A stretch of 64,000 bases of DNA, from assembly GCA_905479495.1 (NCBI GenBank), contig CAJQMR010000037.1, positions 1 through 64,000 of the forward strand. Direction: 5' to 3'. The stretch comes from an uncultured Anaerolineae bacterium. GTDB lineage: Bacteria > Chloroflexota > Anaerolineae > Promineifilales > Promineifilaceae. Positions within the stretch are counted from its first letter, which is position 1. Each line of letters begins with the position of its first letter. This document shows positions 45,540-53,085 of this stretch, in pieces. The notes below the pieces were generated by a model. It saw nothing but the letters and a program-made list of their open reading frames with translations, was not told the origin of the DNA and did no database searches. A program made the position numbers and the translations under genes.

Positions 45540-46420
45540 AATTCATTTCCTCCAGTCATGGGTTTGATTTGCAGCCGTATTGGCCCATCTGCTGCTTGCA
45601 CAAGCAACGTTTCTTCATTTCTTTCCAGGCACGTTCCCGGCTGGGCGGTTGAAGTTTGTTGAGGCAATAAGGATACGGCCGTAACCACAAAAGAGTCATC
45701 GTTTACCCTGACTTTTGCCAGCGTTTCTGGCCCAAAATTTAAAGCAGTTACCTTGCGCTGGATCACCCGCTGGGGTTCGCTTAAATCCAGCCACGTTTCT
45801 GCCTCTGTAAACGGTGCGGCATAAGATGCTTGCGAATCATCCTGTGGTATACCAGGATCGCCAGCAATGGCCCGCTCTAATCCTTCAGCAAACGTTTCAG
45901 AAATGAGAGGCCCCCAAATAGAATAAATATTTTCTGGGGTGACTTCTTCTGGTAATGGGGCGGCTTTCTGACTGAGAATGTTGCCCGTGTCGAATTCTTC
46001 CGCAATCCAGTGCGTTGTGGCCCCAAATTCTGGCCAGCCTTCATAAAATGAGCGGAAAACATTGGGGCCACGATACGCTGGCAGCACGGCCGGATGCAGA
46101 TTCACGGCACCCAATCGAGGAATGGCGCACAGTTCTGGTGTAAGGCGATACGGAAACGAAAAACAAACAATCAAATCGGGCTGCAAGGCGCGAATGAGGG
46201 GGGTAGCGACTCCGCGAAGTTTTGTGGTGACAAGAATATCGACATTCCGAGGAGCATTGGTAACAATGCCTTTGTAGGCTGGCGTTGGCCGCGATTTGGG
46301 GCCTGGGGTCGTCACAGCCAGCAGATGCTGATGACCCTGATCGTGAATCCATTGGGTGACCAGCTCATAGGCAATGGGTAAAAAGTTGAAAGTAACAACT
46401 TTGAGAGGTTCTGTATTCAT
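45536..46420 (-). CDS. formyltransferase family protein (Fmt/ArnA/PurN-like)
   Basis: 294 residues from ATG 46420 (MNTEPLKVVTFNFLPIAYE) with AGGA 7 bases upstream. Formyl-transferase core: VNLHPAVLPAYRGPNVFRSF has the catalytic N-x-H, and THWIAEEFDTGNIL has the conserved Asp. A C-terminal Fmt-like barrel begins near TWLDLSEPQRVIQRKVTALN. It transfers a formyl group from 10-formyl-tetrahydrofolate to an amine. Its coupling to a FAD monooxygenase, and its non-standard N-terminus, argue for a tailoring role in small-molecule or sugar-nucleotide modification rather than initiator-tRNA formylation. Confidence 0.82.
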   Translation of the reverse strand: MNTEPLKVVTFNFLPIAYELVTQWIHDQGHQHLLAVTTPGPKSRPTPAYKGIVTNAPRNVDILVTTKLRGVATPLIRALQPDLIVCFSFPYRLTPELCAIPRLGAVNLHPAVLPAYRGPNVFRSFYEGWPEFGATTHWIAEEFDTGNILSQKAAPLPEEVTPENIYSIWGPLISETFAEGLERAIAGDPGIPQDDSQASYAAPFTEAETWLDLSEPQRVIQRKVTALNFGPETLAKVRVNDDSFVVTAVSLLPQQTSTAQPGTCLERNEETLLVQAADGPIRLQIKPMTGGNEL

Positions 46421-46533
46421 GATGGTTTCCTGCTCAAGCAAGATATTTGCGAGTTATTCGTATCGAGTTTAGGGGAAAAAGTCGTCATAACCAAATCTTT
46501 GGTCTGGATGATTGTTTCATGTTTGGACTCCAA

Positions 46534-46590
46534 AGATTGGTTCAATCCTTCGACTATGCTCAGGACAAGCCTCGGAGATTGAACCAATCT
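46534..46590. terminator. hairpin downstream of the interrupted gene
   Basis: AGATTGGTTCAAT (46534-46546) pairs with ATTGAACCAATCT (46578-46590). The loop contains the dispersed word TTCGACTATGCTCAGGACAA, similar to 25787-25806. It separates the pore-protein unit from the formyltransferase unit. Confidence 0.65.
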
Positions 46591-46599
46591 TGATAGAAA

Positions 46600-46917
46600 T
46601 TAGGCTACTTCGTAAGTTGCTTCGATGGTGTAAAACGTGCGGGAGCCTGATTGTTGCGTCATCTCGCCCATGGCGGCGCTGCGGGCCTGGATGTCTGGGT
46701 TGGCAAAGGCAGCCCGCATCATGGCGAAATAAGCGTCGAGGCTTTCGACTTCCGCTTCAAAAATGACGGTTTCAAAACGGCCGCTTAAATCTGTAAGTAC
46801 TCTGGCCCGTTTGATAATATTTTACTTTTCCAGCAGATCGGCTTGCGCTTTGATCCGGTCTACGGCTACGTGGGCACCGTCCAATTTACATTGAAACTCA
46901 TCGCGCACCAATATCAT
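46600..46917 (-). pseudogene. small alpha/beta-barrel-like gene with in-frame stop
   Basis: From ATG 46917 (TGAGGAG 8 bases upstream) the frame reads 31 codons (MILVRDEFQCKLDGAHVAVD ... ADLLEK), meets TAA at 46824-46822, and continues in the same frame for 73 codons (ARVLTDLSGRFETVIFEAEV ... FYTIEATYEVA) to TAA at 46602-46600. No frameshift separates the halves, and the second half has no start signal. The continuous 104-residue product would look like a dimeric ferredoxin-like barrel protein. A sequencing error or programmed readthrough would be alternatives to decay. It follows the pore-forming protein gene by 44 bases. Confidence 0.65.
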
Positions 46918-46961
46918 GATTTTGTCTCCTCATAGTGAAATAGTTAATACACAAATTTGGA

Positions 46962-47906
46962 TTACGAATTATGGCTAATTTCTACATCGGTGTAGTCTAC
47001 GCCAGAATAAATGCCGCTAACTGGATAAGAAAACGTAAGCCCATTTTTCAATTTCACAAACATTTCGCCATCGAAAGGAATTGATAGCGTGCCTTTCCGT
47101 GTGAGTGCATCCATTGAAACAGAATCTCCGGGCTGTAAAGTTCCAGATTCCGCCCAGGCAAGCGTCCTTTCTTCGCTGTTAGTTGTGCTAAAAGTGCCCG
47201 AAACGCTAAGTTTCCAGGCCGTTTTGACCTTTGCATCTGCTATTTCGGGTACTTTGCCTTCAACCGTATAATCCTGACTAAGTTCAAGACCTACAGAAAC
47301 AGTCCATGTTCGCGATAAGGTCTTCTTTTCGCTACCACTGAAAGAATAAGTCGTCGGATTATCCGCATTCGCTGGATTACTATCAGCAAAAGCTTCCAGG
47401 GTTTCTGGTTGGATGCTTTGCGCGTCCATCTTCAATGTTGGGTAGTGCATATTGGTCAATTTAGTAAAACTGATCGGTTTCAAAAAAACAAATCCCAGGC
47501 GATCTAACTCATGACCAGATCTACCGACAACGCCTGCGCAAATTCCTGATCCGACATCGATAGGATATTCCTGCTGCTGGCCCCTTGCTGTCATCTGATT
47601 TTTGAATTCTCGTCCACTGCTGGTTTTGAAGTGAATGGCTCCGCAGCGGGTGCCTTGTCCGTCTCCCCATAGAGAAAGTTCCGTCATCCGTTCTCCTGGC
47701 TGGAAGGAAAATTCGGTGTATTGGCCATTTGGATGGCCGTAAACTTGGGGCGATAAATCTGTTAGCCAGATTTTCACGGCTGTCAGCGAGTTGGGTCCTG
47801 CCCAGACTCCAATTTTCTCCAAAAACTTGCCGTTTTTACCACCATACCAATGAAAAACGTTTCCACCGTGTCCACCTACAACTTGTTGTTTTACAAAAAT
47901 GTTCAT
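46962..47906 (-). CDS. jacalin-like lectin plus aerolysin-type pore-forming protein
   Basis: 314 residues. N-terminal half (about 8-145) reads as a jacalin-related beta-prism lectin: VGGHGGNVFHW, KIGVWAGPNSLTAVKIWLTD, MTELSLWGDGQGTRCGAIHF, ELDRLGFVFLKP. The C-terminal half (about 175-314) has the alternating Ser/Thr-rich strands of aerolysin/ETX-MTX2 beta-pore modules: YSFSGSEKKTLSRTWTVSVG, TAWKLSVSGTFSTTNSEERT, LQPGDSVSMDALTRKGTLSI. The same pair of domains occurs in fish natterin-like/Dln1 proteins. No signal peptide. AAAGGAG precedes the start and a SARP-type promoter lies about 50-85 bases upstream. No ACGGCCGT site inside. Pore activity is inferred from the fold only. Confidence 0.72.
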   Translation of the reverse strand: MNIFVKQQVVGGHGGNVFHWYGGKNGKFLEKIGVWAGPNSLTAVKIWLTDLSPQVYGHPNGQYTEFSFQPGERMTELSLWGDGQGTRCGAIHFKTSSGREFKNQMTARGQQQEYPIDVGSGICAGVVGRSGHELDRLGFVFLKPISFTKLTNMHYPTLKMDAQSIQPETLEAFADSNPANADNPTTYSFSGSEKKTLSRTWTVSVGLELSQDYTVEGKVPEIADAKVKTAWKLSVSGTFSTTNSEERTLAWAESGTLQPGDSVSMDALTRKGTLSIPFDGEMFVKLKNGLTFSYPVSGIYSGVDYTDVEISHNS

Positions 47907-47954
47907 TTTATGCTCCTTTGAAAAATTCCTGGGTTGAAATTGTTGATAATCGTT

Positions 47955-47991
47955 AGTTTAGGAAACGGCCGTCAGCAGTTCGTGAACAATG
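47955..47991 (-). promoter_or_regulatory. SARP-type promoter, copy 3
   Basis: Minus strand: CATTGTTCACG, AACTGCTGACG, 9 bases (GCCGTTTCC), then TAAACT as -10. Transcription would start about 40 bases before the pore-forming protein start at 47906. It begins 4 bases after the acetyltransferase stop. Confidence 0.65.
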
Positions 47992-47994
47992 GCA

Positions 47995-48582
47995 TTAGAG
48001 ATTCCAATTATGTGGCTGGACATACGGCCGTATCCGATGCTCGAAAAAGTATTGCTTGGGTGTGGCGGGCGCTGGCTTGGGTCGCTTACCTCGTGAAAGA
48101 TAAGCAATCGCTGCCTCAATGGAGCCACCGTAGGTGATGACGGGCACGCCGCGCGGGCTTTTTTCTTCGGCAATGGGTTGGGCAAAACGGCCGTACAGCT
48201 TGTTGGTGTAGGGATTCGCTTTTTCTGCCTGGAGCCGAATTTGAGTAACGGCCGTTCCCTGGTACATCTGCAAAATAAAGAGCAAACCGTGATAAAACAG
48301 CCGGGTCAGCTGGTATTCGGGCAAAATTGCGCCGACGTACAAATAAAGAACATCGTTGTTGGCAAAATCGTGCTTGGGTTCTCCCAAAAAGTAGCCAAGT
48401 ACGGCAACCAGCTTGTTGTTGTGATACCCGCCAAGGAGGTGGCCACGGGTCAACACCATCTCGGTGATTTTGGCAGCAGCGGCCCGGTCTGGCAGGCGCA
48501 GCGCTTCTTGTGTAGAAAAAAATACATCCGTTACGGCTTCTTTTTCATCTGGGCGACATAGACGATACGTAAAATTAGACAT
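47995..48582 (-). CDS. GNAT-like acetyltransferase
   Basis: 195 residues from ATG 48582 (MSNFTYRLCRPDEKEAVTDV) with AGGAG 8 bases upstream. Layout follows GNAT folds: N-terminal YRLCRPDEKEAVTDVFFS, core strand LLGGYHNNKLVAVLGYFLG, LYLYVGAILPEYQLTRLFYH in the position of the acetyl-CoA-binding strand and helix, and VTQIRLQAEKANPYTNKLYGR. The canonical Q/R-x-x-G-x-G/A pyrophosphate loop is not obvious, so acetyl-CoA binding is uncertain. The basic Pro/Lys-rich tail is unusual. It lies between the one-helix protein and the pore-forming protein on the same strand. Confidence 0.6.
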   Translation of the reverse strand: MSNFTYRLCRPDEKEAVTDVFFSTQEALRLPDRAAAAKITEMVLTRGHLLGGYHNNKLVAVLGYFLGEPKHDFANNDVLYLYVGAILPEYQLTRLFYHGLLFILQMYQGTAVTQIRLQAEKANPYTNKLYGRFAQPIAEEKSPRGVPVITYGGSIEAAIAYLSRGKRPKPAPATPKQYFFEHRIRPYVQPHNWNL

Positions 48583-48617
48583 CCGATACACTCCTGTAAT
48601 TTATGGTTGATTGTTGA

Positions 48618-48842
48618 TTATCGAACGAGCCAGCAGTCGGGGACGGCCGTATCAGCCGAAAATGATTCATATGAATCATTCGTGACGGTGTCGCACGCTT
48701 CATCGATCATAAGTGAGCTGAAGAAGGGGCCAACGGCCGTTACAAGCAACAGCAGCGTCAGCGTCAGGACCAGCAAACCCAATGCCAGCCGGGTAAAATA
48801 ATGGGGTTGGCTGTGGGTTGAGGATATGGTTGGTGATTGCAT
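48618..48842 (-). CDS. 74-residue single-helix membrane protein
   Basis: From ATG 48842 (AAGGAG about 6 bases upstream). Hydrophilic N-terminus (MQSPTISSTHSQPHYF), one strong TM helix (LALGLLVLTLTLLLLVTAV, about 19-37), then an acidic Ser/Asp-rich tail with two Cys (EACDTVTNDSYESF ... PDCWLVR). The two tail cysteines could form a disulfide outside the membrane. A SARP-type promoter is 48-84 bases upstream. The tail-coding DNA contains a perfect 20-bp palindrome, AATGATTCATATGAATCATT (48661-48680). No family recognised. Confidence 0.65.
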   Translation of the reverse strand: MQSPTISSTHSQPHYFTRLALGLLVLTLTLLLLVTAVGPFFSSLMIDEACDTVTNDSYESFSADTAVPDCWLVR

Positions 48843-48889
48843 GAAAAGCTCCTTTATTTGGGCAAATTGTTGTTGAAAAGCATGGCCAT

Positions 48890-48926
48890 AGCTTGCCAAA
48901 CGGCCGTCAGCAGTTCGTGAACAGTT
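48890..48926 (-). promoter_or_regulatory. SARP-type promoter, copy 4
   Basis: Minus strand: AACTGTTCACG, AACTGCTGACG, 9 bases (GCCGTTTGG), then CAAGCT at the -10 position. The repeats are identical to copy 1; the -10 is the weakest of the four. It is in the divergent gap to the metallophosphoesterase gene at 49035. Confidence 0.6.
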
Positions 48927-49034
48927 CAATTTGTGATGGCAAATGGGTAAGACAAACGGTAAGAATGGTGCGGCATCCTACGGTTGGATTTTCAACCGAT
49001 TGCTATCATCTGAGTTGAAATAAACCTTGTTACT

Positions 49035-50300
49035 ATGTCTGACTACGAGTGGGCCACCCCCAAAACAACTATGGAAAATTTAACCCTAACAAAACAACCA
49101 ACTGAATTAAATGAGCCAACCCTGGATATTTTAGAAGAGGGTTTGCTGCATAAAATCATGTTGGTTTTTGATTTGCCGACGCGACTGCCTGGTGTATTTG
49201 TGGTTGGGTTGGCTCTCCTGCTGGTTGCCTTGACCAGTGCTAGCTGGTGGCTGTTCACAGCTGATCAGGCGATGGCTCAGCTGGTTGGGGTTCTTTTGGC
49301 GCTCTTTATGGCTGCGGATATGACTTTGCTAATCTCCTTGCCGCAGCAAAAAGTTTCCTATGGGCCCTGGAAGGCACAGCTGTTTGTGTTAGCCTTGCCC
49401 CGCATTGTGGCAACGCTTGGTCTGGCCGTTTTGGCCAATTGGCTGCAAGAAGATTGGGCGCTGTGGCTCTTTTTAGGGGTTCAGGTGGCAGGAATGGCTG
49501 CTTTCATTTGGGGTTACTTTATTGAGCCATTTCGTCTTAAGCTGACCGCTGTGATGACTTTCACGGACAGGTTGCCTTTGGGAACCGATCCCATTCGTGT
49601 GTTGCACATCAGCGATTTGCACGTGGAGCGGCTAACCGATCGCGAAGCGAAAGTGCTAGAATTGGCCCGCGAAGCCAATCCCGATCTGATTGTCATTTCC
49701 GGGGATTATGTAAATTTATCTTACAATCGTGATCCAAAAACATTACAACAGGTACGACAGCTGCTTGGTCAACTGTCGGCACCGCATGGCGTTTATGCCA
49801 CCCTGGGCAGTCCCCCAGTTGATTTGCGCGAAACAGTTGTGCCAATTTTTGATGATCTCCCTCACATCACGCTGTTGCGGCACGGTTGGCAGCAGGTGGA
49901 AATGGGAAACGGCCGTTCCCTAACCGTACTGGGCATGGATTGTACACACGATCTTCCTGTTGATGCCGGACGCCTGGCTAGACTGGTAAGTGCCGCACCC
50001 GCTGATGCCCCTCAACTGCTTGTGTACCATTCACCAGAACTCATGCCAGAAGCTGCCGAACAAGACATCGATCTGTACGTGTGTGGCCATACACATGGTG
50101 GGCAAGTGCGAGTGCCGTTTTTAGGGCCAATTTTCACCAGCTCCCAGTTGGGACGCCGCTTTGTTATGGGGTTGTACAAAATCCGCCATACCACACTCTA
50201 CATCAGTCGCGGCATTGGCCTGGAAGGGCTTAGCGCTCCCCGTGTTCGCTTTATGTGTCCCCCTGAAATGACCCTCATTACGATGATGCCTAACGGTTAG
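49035..50300 (+). CDS. membrane-anchored metallophosphoesterase lacking the GNH motif
   Basis: 421 residues. Cytosolic N-terminus (about 1-45), four TM helices (about 50-165), then a calcineurin-like phosphoesterase domain: HISDLHVERL (D-x-H, about 193), VISGDYVNL (GD, about 222), YHSPELMPEAA (H, about 335), CGHTHGGQVRVPF (GHTH, about 352). The usual GNHD loop is replaced by LGSPPVD (about 258), so the Asn ligand and the catalytic His are missing. The overall layout resembles YkuE/YaeI-type lipid-phosphate hydrolases. Catalysis may be impaired or use another residue. Divergent from the one-helix protein. Confidence 0.83.
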   Translation: MSDYEWATPKTTMENLTLTKQPTELNEPTLDILEEGLLHKIMLVFDLPTRLPGVFVVGLALLLVALTSASWWLFTADQAMAQLVGVLLALFMAADMTLLISLPQQKVSYGPWKAQLFVLALPRIVATLGLAVLANWLQEDWALWLFLGVQVAGMAAFIWGYFIEPFRLKLTAVMTFTDRLPLGTDPIRVLHISDLHVERLTDREAKVLELAREANPDLIVISGDYVNLSYNRDPKTLQQVRQLLGQLSAPHGVYATLGSPPVDLRETVVPIFDDLPHITLLRHGWQQVEMGNGRSLTVLGMDCTHDLPVDAGRLARLVSAAPADAPQLLVYHSPELMPEAAEQDIDLYVCGHTHGGQVRVPFLGPIFTSSQLGRRFVMGLYKIRHTTLYISRGIGLEGLSAPRVRFMCPPEMTLITMMPNG

Positions 50301-50320
50301 CAGAATCAGTGGAACCGCAG

Positions 50321-52591
50321 CTAATCTGTTAAGAGCTCTCCCAACAAATAACTCAGGTTTACCAGGTCAGGCGGTTTTGGCAGGCAGCCAGCCAGGCCCA
50401 ATGTCTGGAGATTCTCCAGCTCTTCATTTAGTGGATGCCCTGTAAGCAGCACAACAGGTATTGTCTGGTTGTTCTGTTGGATGGCATGGAACAAAGCAAT
50501 GCCGCCCATTTCTGGCATGACGACATCACTAAGTACCAGTTTGATTTCATCGGCTTTTGCCGCCAAGAGTGTAAGAGCTTCACGGCCGTTTGTCGCCGCA
50601 ATAACTTCATAATTCAACAAAAGCAGACTGTCCAGCAGCGCTTGCCGTGCTGTTGGATTATCTTCAACCAGCAGCACTTTCTGCCCGTGCCCCAGCTGTA
50701 ACGCAGTTTTTTCAGAAGTTCCCGTTACCTGGTGACCTGTATCAAGTGCTGGGAAATACAAGAAGAAGGTTGTCCCTTGCCCCACCGCTGTGGCCACATC
50801 AATGTAACCTTCGTGCTGCTGAACAATACCAAAAACTTGGGCCAGCCCCAGACCGGTTCCCTGCCCCTTTTCTTTTGTGGTGAAGAAAGGTTCAAAAATG
50901 TAGGAGATTGCCTCTGGCGGAATACCGCCCCCATGATCAGACACCTCTATTTGCACCCAATTGCCGGGAGGCAGGTCTTGTACCGGCATTGGTTTTGGCT
51001 CCTTCGTTTCCACATGGGCCAGTTTTATCTGCAGACGCCCCCCTTTCGGCATCGCGTCGCGGGCATTGATAGCCAGGTTCATGATCACCTGTTGGATGCG
51101 CGTGGGGTCAGCCTGAATGAAATAGTCATCGGCGGCATAGTCTAGCTCTATCTGAATATGCTCTGGCAGGGTGCGTTCCAGAAGCAGCACCAATCTTTCC
51201 ATGAAAGGTAATAAATCGAGTGGCTGTCGTTCTAATATGGATTGACTGCTGAAATCGAGGATTTGCTGGATCAGATCTGAGGCTCTTTTTGTTTGCTGCT
51301 CGATGGTGTGCAATCGATCTTGGTTTTGCACAGGCATTTCAACTGTGCGCAAGATGAGTTGGGAATACAGAGTGATAACGGCCAGGATGTTATTAAAATC
51401 GTGGGCAATCCCGGCAGCCAGTTGCCCTACAGCGGCCAGCCGATCTTGCTGCTGTATTCGCCGCTGAATGTTACGTTCTTGGGTAACATCACGTAAGACC
51501 AGTACCCAACCATTGTTGCCCGGACTGTGTTCAACTGGGCGGGCGATGGCTTCAAACACAAGGCCTTCACTTGTAATTTCGTGCCACAGGCCCTTTGGGG
51601 GTGAAGTAAGGAGTTCGTGAAGTGGTCGGTTGCCCAAGTGGGTTAAACGGCCGTTTTCCTGATCTGATGATAATAGGGTCAGATATTGCCTGGCAACCGG
51701 ATTGGTCAGCCTGACGCGATGATCCGCACTTAGCAAGAAAATGCCTTCAGGAACGGTATCAATAATATACTGCACTTCTTGAGCCTGCCGCCGAATTTGA
51801 GCCAACAGGTTTTCACGTTCTGCTTCTGCCTGCTTGCGGTCAGTAATATCTTCTTTAACTGCCAGAAAGTGAGTAATAACACCATGTGCATTCTTAATTG
51901 GGGAAATAGAAGCAGATTCCCAATATTTTTCGCCATTCTTCTTGATATTTTGAAACTCGCCGCGCCACTCTTTGCCAGAAGTTATCGTATTCCATAATTG
52001 CTCATATTCTTCACGGGTTGTATGGCCTGAGCTTAGAAAACGAGTATGCTGTCCCCGCGCCTCTGCCTGAGTATAACCTGTTATATCGCTGAACCTTGGA
52101 TTGGCATATTCAATATATCCCTTCGTATCGGTAATAATAATTGTGCTGGCGCTTTGTTCAACAGCCCGAGACAATTTTCGTAGTTCTTCCTCAGCTTGCC
52201 TGCGTGCCCGCCAGTTCTCAGCCTCGTGCAGCGCCCGCCTGATTGCCGGGCCAATCCGCGAAAGCCTTTGCTTCAGCACATAATCCGTTGCCCCTTCAGT
52301 CAACCCTTCAATAACAGCCTCTTCACCCATTGTGCCGGAAACGAAGATAAACGGGACTTCAGGGCATACCGTTTTAGCCAATCGCAGTGCCAACATGCCA
52401 TCGTACGTTGGCAGTTGGAAATCTGCTAGAATAATGTCATGCCCTCCCTTGTGTAGCGCTGCATCATACCCCTCACAAGTATTAACGTGGGTAATTAGGC
52501 AAACTAACCCCGCTGCTTCGATCTTTTCCTGTATGAGTTCTGCATCTACAGCATCGTCTTCCAGGTGTAAAATATGGATCAACTGGTTCAT
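50321..52591 (-). CDS. hybrid histidine kinase (REC-PAS-PAS-HK-REC)
   Basis: 756 residues. N-terminal receiver (about 5-120; LEDDAVDAE, DIILADFQLP, FVSGT), PAS with PAC-like end (about 140-260; TRFLSSGHTTREEYEQ), second PAS (about 270-375), HisKA with GIAHDFNNILAVI (phospho-His, about 390), HATPase (NLAINARDAMPKGG, DHGGGIPPEAI, TGLGLAQVFGIV), and C-terminal receiver (LLVEDNPTARQA, LVLSDVVMPEMGG, LLTGHP). No TM segment, so cytoplasmic. From the second PAS to the end it is strongly similar to the C-terminus of the kinase at 56161-61596, pointing to a duplication. Last gene of a minus-strand signalling cluster. Confidence 0.93.
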   Translation of the reverse strand: MNQLIHILHLEDDAVDAELIQEKIEAAGLVCLITHVNTCEGYDAALHKGGHDIILADFQLPTYDGMLALRLAKTVCPEVPFIFVSGTMGEEAVIEGLTEGATDYVLKQRLSRIGPAIRRALHEAENWRARRQAEEELRKLSRAVEQSASTIIITDTKGYIEYANPRFSDITGYTQAEARGQHTRFLSSGHTTREEYEQLWNTITSGKEWRGEFQNIKKNGEKYWESASISPIKNAHGVITHFLAVKEDITDRKQAEAERENLLAQIRRQAQEVQYIIDTVPEGIFLLSADHRVRLTNPVARQYLTLLSSDQENGRLTHLGNRPLHELLTSPPKGLWHEITSEGLVFEAIARPVEHSPGNNGWVLVLRDVTQERNIQRRIQQQDRLAAVGQLAAGIAHDFNNILAVITLYSQLILRTVEMPVQNQDRLHTIEQQTKRASDLIQQILDFSSQSILERQPLDLLPFMERLVLLLERTLPEHIQIELDYAADDYFIQADPTRIQQVIMNLAINARDAMPKGGRLQIKLAHVETKEPKPMPVQDLPPGNWVQIEVSDHGGGIPPEAISYIFEPFFTTKEKGQGTGLGLAQVFGIVQQHEGYIDVATAVGQGTTFFLYFPALDTGHQVTGTSEKTALQLGHGQKVLLVEDNPTARQALLDSLLLLNYEVIAATNGREALTLLAAKADEIKLVLSDVVMPEMGGIALFHAIQQNNQTIPVVLLTGHPLNEELENLQTLGLAGCLPKPPDLVNLSYLLGELLTD

Positions 52592-52632
52592 CTTGCATCT
52601 TTCCTCTTACTTACCCCGAAAATCAAGAAGGC

Positions 52633-53085
52633 CTAAGTTTTTATATTATTTGGTGGTGGTTCATTGATCAGCGCCCAAAACATCCCGATTTGTTTAATGG
52701 CTTCGATGAATTCAGTAAATCGAACCGGTTTAACCACATAAGCGTTGGCCCCAAGCTTGTAACACTCTTCCAAATCGCGCGACTCACCTGACGAGGTTAG
52801 CACAACAACCGGAATTAAACGCAATTGCTTGTCTGTAATGAGCTGCTGCAAAACCTGCACACCGTCCAGCTTTGGCATCTTGAGATCAAGCAAGATGACG
52901 ACGGGATTCCCAGCAGGGCGCTGCTTGAATATGCCCCGACGATAGAGATAATCCAAAGCCTCTACCCCGTCACGGGCAATGACTATTTCATTAGCAAGGT
53001 TATATTCGCTTAAAGCAGCAAGGGTTAGTTCAATATCTTTTGGATCATCTTCAACCAAAAGAATACGTTTGTTTAGTTTCATCAC
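52633..53085 (-). CDS. single-domain response regulator
   Basis: 150 residues: one receiver domain of the Rcp1/CheY type. ILLVEDDPKD (acidic pocket), VVILLDLKMPKLDGVQVL (phospho-Asp in LLDLKMP, about 66), VVVLTSSGESRDLEECYKLG (Thr/Ser switch), ANAYVVKPVRF (Lys). No output domain. ATGA overlap of 4 bases with the kinase at 53082-55496 marks it as its cognate partner; such pairs are common for PAS or phytochrome-type kinases. Confidence 0.94.
   Translation of the reverse strand: MMKLNKRILLVEDDPKDIELTLAALSEYNLANEIVIARDGVEALDYLYRRGIFKQRPAGNPVVILLDLKMPKLDGVQVLQQLITDKQLRLIPVVVLTSSGESRDLEECYKLGANAYVVKPVRFTEFIEAIKQIGMFWALINEPPPNNIKT

Noticed and set aside
45536..46420. Calling the formyltransferase fmt (methionyl-tRNA formyltransferase)
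   Set aside because: Core motifs fit the superfamily, but the N-terminus and the coupling to a flavin monooxygenase do not support that specific function.
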